From: Halovenus sp.
GTDB taxonomy: Archaea; Halobacteriota; Halobacteria; Halobacteriales; Haloarculaceae
Assembly (NCBI GenBank): GCA_003551945.1
Contig: PUNZ01000026.1
Coordinates: 1-17,448 of the forward strand
Length of the DNA: 17,448 nt
Direction of reading: 5' to 3'
The first letter of the stretch is position 1. Each line of letters opens with the position of its first letter. Of this stretch, positions 13,191 to 17,448 are shown in pieces. Made by a program: the position numbers and the translations under genes. A model generated the notes under the pieces. That model saw nothing but the letters and a program-made list of their open reading frames with translations, made no database searches and was not told the DNA's origin.

Positions 13191-14387
13191 TTACTGTGCG
13201 CTTTCGTCCATCTCCGAGAGAACTTCGTCCGGGCTCTTGAACTCCGGTTCGTCATCGGCTGCTGGCTCTGCTTTGGTCTGTTTTTCAAGCGTTTCGTCCT
13301 CGAACTGTGCGAGAATTTCTTCGATGTTGTCGAGGCCGAGCAGGTTGCGGGCATCGTCGTCGAAATCAAGCGCTTCGAGGATGTGGCCGTTTTCTTTCAC
13401 GTCGCTTCCTTGCAGATGCCGACCGTAGCGACTCACGAGCGAGGTCAGTTCCTGTGGAAGGACGAACGTGTTGGATTCGCCCTGCCCAATCGCTTCGAGC
13501 GTGTCCATCCCTCGTTCGATGACTGCCCGTTCGCCCATCGACTCGGCAGCGTTTGCTCGCAGCACGGTCGAGAGTGCGTCACCCTGTGCTTCGAGAATCT
13601 GACTTTGCTTTTCACCCTGTGCGCGGATGATGTTACTCTGTTTGTCACCCTGTGCCGTCTCGATTGCGCTACGGCGTTCTCCTTGTGCTTCGAGAATCAT
13701 GGCACGGCGACGGCGCTCTGCGGACGTTTGTTGCTCCATCGCGCGCTGGACATCCTGGCTTGGATTGACCTCACGGACTTCAACGCTCTCGACACGAATC
13801 CCCCACTCGTCGGTGGGTTCATCGAGTTCCTGTCGAATCTTCGCGTTGATTTGCTGGCGCTTGCTGAGTGTGTCATCGAGTTCCATATCACCAAGCACAG
13901 CACGCAAGGTGGTCTGGGCGAGGTTGGAGACTGCCTTTTTGTAATCGTCGACTTCCAGAAACGCTTTTTCTGCGTCCATCACTTTGATGTAGACCACTGC
14001 ATCGGCGGTTACTGGCGAGTTATCGCGTGTGATTGCTTCCTGTCGAGGCACATCGAGCGTCTGTGTTCGCATATCGAAGCGGTAGGTTCGGTTGACGAAC
14101 GGGACGACGAAGTGAATCCCGGGCTCAAGCAACCCGCGAAACTTCCCGAAGATGGTCAACGCCTTCTGGTCGTACGCTTCGACAATTTTCACCGACGAAA
14201 AGACCGTCACGATGGCAAAGCCAACGAACAACAGCGCAACGATAGCGCCGGGGCTGATGTCGAGGTCGATACCGAATAACGGGACACCGACGATGACGAC
14301 AAGCATGGCGGCAGCGAGCAATACGGCTAGCAGAGTGTCACCGTACCGAGTGAACTCCTGTTCGAAACTCCCTGGGTCAGCGGACAT
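13191..14387 (-). CDS. SPFH/Band 7 (stomatin-like) membrane protein
   Basis: A 398-residue membrane-anchored scaffold. Two hydrophobic segments (about 18-40 and 46-66) form an N-terminal hairpin. The SPFH domain follows: VEAYDQKALTIFGKFRGLLEPGIHFVVPFV is spread over 69-98, with TLDVPRQEAITRDN (110-123), VYIKVMDAEKAFLEV (132-146) and GIRVESVEVREVNP (196-209). A coiled coil with four 11-residue repeats (231-274) comes next, then an acidic tail (362-398). Family members oligomerise on the inner membrane and regulate proteases or membrane microdomains; an NfeD partner gene is often adjacent but none is here. The frame opens at 14453, but the ATG at 14387 is chosen because MSADPGSFEQEFTRYG begins close before the first membrane segment. 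Divergent from the ferredoxin gene. Confidence 0.93.
   Translation of the reverse strand: MSADPGSFEQEFTRYGDTLLAVLLAAAMLVVIVGVPLFGIDLDISPGAIVALLFVGFAIVTVFSSVKIVEAYDQKALTIFGKFRGLLEPGIHFVVPFVNRTYRFDMRTQTLDVPRQEAITRDNSPVTADAVVYIKVMDAEKAFLEVDDYKKAVSNLAQTTLRAVLGDMELDDTLSKRQQINAKIRQELDEPTDEWGIRVESVEVREVNPSQDVQRAMEQQTSAERRRRAMILEAQGERRSAIETAQGDKQSNIIRAQGEKQSQILEAQGDALSTVLRANAAESMGERAVIERGMDTLEAIGQGESNTFVLPQELTSLVSRYGRHLQGSDVKENGHILEALDFDDDARNLLGLDNIEEILAQFEDETLEKQTKAEPAADDEPEFKSPDEVLSEMDESAQ
13566..13697 (-). repeat. Four tandem 11-residue (33-nt) repeats in the SPFH coiled coil
   Basis: Residues 231-274 of the SPFH protein consist of four ungapped 11-mers with the pattern I-x-x-A-Q-G-[E/D]-x-x-S-x (ILEAQGERRSA, IETAQGDKQSN, IIRAQGEKQSQ, ILEAQGDALST). 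Hendecad periodicity fits a right-handed coiled coil, as in stomatin/flotillin relatives. The corresponding DNA shows recurring CTTCGAGAAT-like words. Confidence 0.85.
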
Positions 14388-14491
14388 AGTTGTATGTGGG
14401 GCTCTATGAACGAAAAGGCTCCGGCGAGAGTCATCATTCTGGACACCTTTCAACCGCCGTCAGAAAACAGGTGATATCCGTCCGGTCAAAG

Positions 14492-14498
14492 ATTTAAG
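14492..14498 (+). promoter_or_regulatory. TATA-like element for the ferredoxin gene
   Basis: ATTTAAG lies about 29-35 nt before the ferredoxin ATG at 14527 and would set transcription start a few bases before the ATG. It sits in the 139-nt divergent region shared with the SPFH gene, whose own minus-strand box is probably near 14408-14418 (TTTTCGTTCATA). Confidence 0.5.
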
Positions 14499-14526
14499 TA
14501 GCCGCCCTGAGTGAGAACTAATACCA

Positions 14527-14865
14527 ATGGCAATCGACCCGGAATTTGAGACAAATTACGAACAGATTGGAGAAAACGACGGTGTCGCCATCTGGTCGCC
14601 CGATGGCGAGGAACTGACCGAAGAAAAACAGGGTATTCACGGCACACACGTTGCCGTCGACTTTGACATTTGTCTGGCAGATGGTGCCTGTCTCGAAGAC
14701 TGTCCAGTCGACGTTTTCGAGTGGGTGGACACCCCTGGCCACCCGGAAAGCGAAATTAAAGCGCATCCGACACACGAAGAGCAGTGTATCGACTGCATGC
14801 TTTGTGTCGATGTCTGTCCGGTCGACGCCATCGACGTTGACCCAAGCCGTGCAGGTCGTATCTGA
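14527..14865 (+). CDS. Seven-iron type (3Fe-4S/4Fe-4S) ferredoxin
   Basis: A 112-residue soluble electron carrier. The first cluster motif is C49-x5-C55-x3-C59-P. The second cysteine of a normal CxxCxxC motif is replaced by D52, which predicts a [3Fe-4S] cluster. The second motif, C87-x2-C90-x2-C93-x3-C97-P, is complete and predicts a [4Fe-4S] cluster. The first 45 residues are an extension with H38 and H41; similar extensions in Sulfolobus and Thermoplasma ferredoxins bind zinc through histidines, but I cannot confirm that here. Highly acidic. Monocistronic: own TATA-like box, and a convergent dioxygenase gene follows. It may serve 2-oxoacid oxidoreductases or the ETF/FixCX system encoded at the window's right end; neither link is shown by the sequence. 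Confidence 0.9.
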   Translation: MAIDPEFETNYEQIGENDGVAIWSPDGEELTEEKQGIHGTHVAVDFDICLADGACLEDCPVDVFEWVDTPGHPESEIKAHPTHEEQCIDCMLCVDVCPVDAIDVDPSRAGRI

Positions 14866-14885
14866 GGGCTCATCTCTGCGGTGTC

Positions 14886-14890
14886 TTTTT
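14886..14890 (+). terminator. Poly-T terminator after the ferredoxin gene
   Basis: A TTTTT run 21 nt after the ferredoxin stop, in the 55-nt gap between convergent genes. Its position fits archaeal intrinsic termination. Confidence 0.4.
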
Positions 14891-14920
14891 CGACGAGGGA
14901 ACACGTAACCAGTCACGTCG

Positions 14921-15859
14921 TCACCTATCGTATTCAGCAACATCAAGCGGTGGCAGCTGTGACTCAATCATCTCCCGGTCTTCTTCTAGCCACGGCGGCA
15001 AAAACAGCGACTCGTCAAGCAGTTCTCTCTTTCCAGCGCCCGCAAGCCCAGGCTTTTCGGTCGCAAGTTCAAATAGGATGCCGCCAGGGTCACGGACATA
15101 CAACGAGTGGAAAAAGTGGCGGTCTTTCACCCTGGAAACATCATACTCACGCGACCGAAAGAGGTCGTGCCACTCGTAGAGTTGCGTTTCGTCGGCAACG
15201 GAGACAGCGACATGGTGAATCGACCCTGCCCCCTCGCGACCAAAGGGCACCTCTCGGTCGAGGATGTCGATACCGCTTGCCCGGTCACCTGATGCTCGGT
15301 ATCGAACGCGTTCGTTCTCTTGATTTTCGAGTTCAAATCCGAGGGTTTCGAGCATACTTGCGGTTGCATAGGGATTTGTCGGTACCACTGTCACGCCGTG
15401 GATACCACGGATGGCGTTTGCCACTGGAACCTGACTGTCGGTCCATGGGTTTCCTTGGCCGTCGCCGGTGACAAGTTCAAGTTCCGTGCCGTCGGGGTCT
15501 GTCACCTGAAGCACCTCTTCATCAAATCGCTCACTTGGCCCAGCAACCGAAATGTCGAGCGCTTCAAACCGGTCGAGCCAGTAACTGACTGAATCCGGTG
15601 GAATGGTGAGCGAAACGGTACTAATCTCCGGCTTTCCGGTCCGTTTGTCATCCTCTGCCGGGTATGGAAAGAACGTCAGTGCGGTTCCGGGTGCTCCTGT
15701 TGTATCTCCGTAAAACAGATGCCGTGTAAACTTCTCGTTGAAATTCACTGTTTGTTTGACTAACCGGAGCCCAAGCACATCTCTGTAAAATCTGACGTTT
15801 TCTTGTGCATCTCGCACGATGCCCGTGACATGGTGTATCCCCGGTGTGTCTGTCAGCAC
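14921..15859 (-). CDS. Two-domain VOC family ring-cleaving dioxygenase/glyoxalase-like protein
   Basis: A 312-residue protein with two vicinal-oxygen-chelate domains (about 8-132 and 152-268). Each has the expected beta-alpha pattern: GIHHVTGIVRDAQENVRFYR at the first start, DPDGTELELV at its end, then RGIHGVTVVPTNPY and SIHHVAVSVADETQLYEW, ending DPGGILFELAT (257-267). Likely metal ligands are H9 or H10, H215 or H216, and E264, the 2-His-1-carboxylate set of extradiol dioxygenases such as the MhqO/MhqA-like group, which act on hydroquinones or catechols. Substrate is not predictable. The start is GTG at 15857-15859, because an in-frame TAG lies 12 nt upstream. A TATA-like ACTATACC (about 15884-15892) supports a near-leaderless mRNA from that GTG. 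Divergent from the etf operon. Confidence 0.85.
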   Translation of the reverse strand: MLTDTPGIHHVTGIVRDAQENVRFYRDVLGLRLVKQTVNFNEKFTRHLFYGDTTGAPGTALTFFPYPAEDDKRTGKPEISTVSLTIPPDSVSYWLDRFEALDISVAGPSERFDEEVLQVTDPDGTELELVTGDGQGNPWTDSQVPVANAIRGIHGVTVVPTNPYATASMLETLGFELENQENERVRYRASGDRASGIDILDREVPFGREGAGSIHHVAVSVADETQLYEWHDLFRSREYDVSRVKDRHFFHSLYVRDPGGILFELATEKPGLAGAGKRELLDESLFLPPWLEEDREMIESQLPPLDVAEYDR

Positions 15860-16010
15860 GGTTGTCAGCTATTGCACCCCAATCGGTATAGTTGTTGCAG
15901 CCACGAAAGGTCCTCATTCCAGCGGCTATCCATGGGTTTGCCTCGAATTTTCCGTATTTTCTTTCCCAGAGCGAATTCTCATCCGCGTGAAAACCCATTT
16001 TCGCCGAAAG

Positions 16011-16032
16011 GTTTAGGGGTCATACCGACCCC
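16011..16032 (+). promoter_or_regulatory. etf operon promoter with TATA-adjacent inverted repeat
   Basis: GTTTAG (16011-16016) is a TATA-like box. It is overlapped at its last base by a perfect 6-bp inverted repeat, GGGGTC-atacc-GACCCC (16016-16032). The repeat ends directly before an in-frame ATG at 16033 and 24 nt before the preferred etfB start at 16057. It is placed to act as an operator between box and transcription start. Regulator unknown. Confidence 0.45.
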
Positions 16033-16056
16033 ATGAAACCTAGGGTAGTGATAGAA

Positions 16057-16938
16057 ATGCACATGGTTACACTAACCAAGGGAGTCCCTGACTTCCGCGA
16101 AGGTAAGGTCTCTTTCGACGAGGACGGGCACCTCGAACGTGGAAAGACACCGACGGTGATGAATCCCAACGACAAGCTAGCGCTTCGCGCAGCGTTACAG
16201 ACGAAGGTGAAACATGGTGGCACGGTCTCGCTGATGAGCATGGGGCCGCCCGGCTACAAGGAAATTCTCGAAGATGGGATGGCGAGTATCTACGCGGATG
16301 ACCTCTACTTGTTGTCAGACCGTGAGATGGGGGCGGCTGACACGTGGGCCACGGCAATGACTGTCGCGACCGGTATCGAAAAGCTCGACCCAGATGTCGA
16401 CCTGATTTTCGCGGGGTTCAAAACCGCGGACGGGGAGACCGGCCACACCGGGCCGCAGACGAACTGGTGTATCGATATCAACGAGGAGATGGAAAATCGG
16501 CCGCTTATCACGCACGTCATCTCGCTTGATATCGACGAGGAGAACCGAACGGTACGTGCAAAGCGACTCGTTGAAGGCGATGTTGAGGAGATAGAGACAA
16601 TCGAAGCCGACCTCCCAGCGTTCATCGTCACCGACCCGGAGTTTGAGGCAAACTATCACCGTGCAGAACACCGTCTCCGGTATAAGGACCTGCGGGCAGA
16701 AACACAGGAGCGAGCCGCAAACCTGGATTACGACGAGGATGTCACGGTCTGGAATCACGAAGACCTCAACCTCGACCCGGATTTTATCGGACTCGATGGC
16801 TCACCGACAATCGTTGCGGGGGTCGACCCAATTCCGAAAGGCCCCTCCGAGCGTGAAGCGATGATGGTTACTCCGGATGATGACTCGGGGATGGAAGCGG
16901 TCTTTGAAGAACTGAAACCCTATGCTGCAGGTGACTGA
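16057..16938 (+). CDS. etfB: Electron transfer flavoprotein beta subunit
   Basis: A 293-residue ETF beta/FixA-like subunit, first gene of an etf operon. With EtfA it carries flavin- and AMP-type nucleotides and moves electrons between dehydrogenases and a quinone reductase or FixCX. Family features: TLTKGVPDFREGKVSFDEDG near the start, TPTVMNPNDKLALRAAL (about 31-47), the HGGTVSLMSMGPPGYKEIL nucleotide-fold segment (53-71), and GFKTADGETGHTGPQTNW (127-144), which corresponds to the conserved ETF-beta signature loop. Somewhat longer than typical EtfB (about 255-265) because of the C-terminal part. I prefer the ATG at 16057; an ATG at 16033 and another at 16063 are in frame. The stop is 2 nt before etfA. 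A haloarchaeal paralogue of this type is normally linked to fixCX. Confidence 0.92.
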   Translation: MHMVTLTKGVPDFREGKVSFDEDGHLERGKTPTVMNPNDKLALRAALQTKVKHGGTVSLMSMGPPGYKEILEDGMASIYADDLYLLSDREMGAADTWATAMTVATGIEKLDPDVDLIFAGFKTADGETGHTGPQTNWCIDINEEMENRPLITHVISLDIDEENRTVRAKRLVEGDVEEIETIEADLPAFIVTDPEFEANYHRAEHRLRYKDLRAETQERAANLDYDEDVTVWNHEDLNLDPDFIGLDGSPTIVAGVDPIPKGPSEREAMMVTPDDDSGMEAVFEELKPYAAGD

Positions 16939-16940
16939 CA

Positions 16941-17448
16941 ATGGTTGAACTCGACCCAACTGAACACGAAATTGCCGACCTTGGTCCAAAGGTCAACCAG
17001 ATTGACGATGCTGACGAGCTGCAAGAAATGCTCGCGCTTGAAGAAGATGGTGAGGACCGTGCGCCGGTAAAAACGCTCATCGAGAGCCGTCTCGAGAAAC
17101 TTGCGGAAGAAGACGAGGAGGTTGACCTCTCCGAGATGGATATCAGCGAACTCACGATTGCAGAGTTAGCAAACGCTATCCGCACAGTCGACGACGCTGG
17201 CTTGCTTCGTGAACTCATCGAGCGGGAACAAGATGGGAAAGACCGAAGCGGAGCAATCTCACAACTCGAAAGCCGTATCGAGTCAATCGAGGGAAGTGGC
17301 GACGATGGCGATGAACTCGAATACGTCCCACCGGAGGAGAAATACCCGAATCTCAGCCACCCGACCGCAGACAAACAGTATATCGAGGGTGTGCAGGGCG
17401 AGGACTACCGCGATATGTGGGTCTACTGTGAGACACAACAGGGTGAAC
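16941..17448 (+). CDS. etfA: Electron transfer flavoprotein alpha subunit, 5' part (runs off the window)
   Basis: The first 169 codons are present; the gene continues past the right edge. The ETF-alpha core starts only at about residue 155 (EDYRDMWVYCETQQGE). Ordinary EtfA/FixB proteins begin near that point, so about 150 residues form an extra N-terminal extension. The extension is highly acidic and helical and contains an ungapped duplication: residues 21-54 and 83-116 align at a fixed offset of 62. Both copies share the pattern DDA..L, E.DG.DR and ESR[LI]E. The ATG at 16941 follows the etfB stop by 2 nt, so the start is well supported. The nucleotide-binding domain lies outside the window. 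Confidence 0.85.
   Translation, partial: MVELDPTEHEIADLGPKVNQIDDADELQEMLALEEDGEDRAPVKTLIESRLEKLAEEDEEVDLSEMDISELTIAELANAIRTVDDAGLLRELIEREQDGKDRSGAISQLESRIESIEGSGDDGDELEYVPPEEKYPNLSHPTADKQYIEGVQGEDYRDMWVYCETQQGE

Noticed and set aside
13383..14279. A 298-codon plus-strand open frame opposite the SPFH gene
   Set aside because: It lies entirely within the SPFH coding sequence, is rich in Cys, Phe and His, and has no recognisable motif or promoter.
15860..16056. A large hairpin or riboswitch in the VOC-etfB gap (GGGTTT near 15935 and AAACCC near 15992)
   Set aside because: The pairing is short, with about 50 bases between the arms, and no known riboswitch core is visible. Only the short TATA-adjacent dyad is kept.

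Overview
The window is chromosomal DNA from a halophilic archaeon of the class Halobacteria. The encoded proteins are strongly acidic. PCNA, the archaeal PRPP synthetase, RNase P protein Rpp30, a CheF-family protein and PAS/GAF histidine kinases are all of haloarchaeal type. Most genes have a T-rich TATA-like box 24-33 nt before the start codon, as expected for leaderless or short-leader transcripts. By eye the GC content looks moderate for this group. I cannot name the genus. There is no rRNA, tRNA, CRISPR array or intact insertion sequence, and no gene-free stretch longer than about 230 bases.

Layout. Positions 14-4790 (minus strand) hold, in transcription order, a PAS-GAF histidine kinase, the sliding clamp PCNA, PRPP synthetase (prs) and a second PAS-GAF histidine kinase. 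Each seems to have its own promoter. Positions 4791-4943 are a divergent control region with an 18-bp perfect palindrome. A 50-residue CPHC zinc-binding protein follows (4944-5096, plus). Positions 5111-6846 (minus) are an ABC-2 type exporter, ATPase then permease, with a 4-nt overlap.

Positions 6958-11541 (plus) are the most distinctive block: a von Willebrand A protein, a Hanks-type Ser/Thr kinase fused to an FHA domain, a PP2C phosphatase and a CheF-family protein. The first three make a complete writer/eraser/scaffold set for protein phosphorylation. CheF proteins link CheY to the archaellum in haloarchaea, so the block may couple Ser/Thr phosphorylation to motility. That would be an analogue of the crenarchaeal ArnA (FHA)/ArnB (VWA)/kinase network. 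The link is inferred from gene order.

Positions 11583-12958 (minus) are a compact RNA-processing operon: a small beta-barrel-like acidic protein, a COG1325 RNA-binding protein and Rpp30. A hairpin-rich non-coding patch (about 13021-13190) separates it from a stomatin-like SPFH membrane protein (13191-14387, minus). Positions 14527-14865 (plus) encode a seven-iron type ferredoxin. Positions 14921-15859 (minus) encode a two-domain VOC/extradiol-type dioxygenase with a GTG start. From 16057 to the right edge (plus) lie etfB/fixA and the 5' part of etfA/fixB, the start of an electron transfer flavoprotein operon. The truncated EtfA has a long acidic helical N-terminal extension containing an internal duplication.

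Three promoters (pcna, the small gene at 12958, and etfB) carry unrelated perfect inverted repeats just downstream of the TATA-like box, where a repressor could act.
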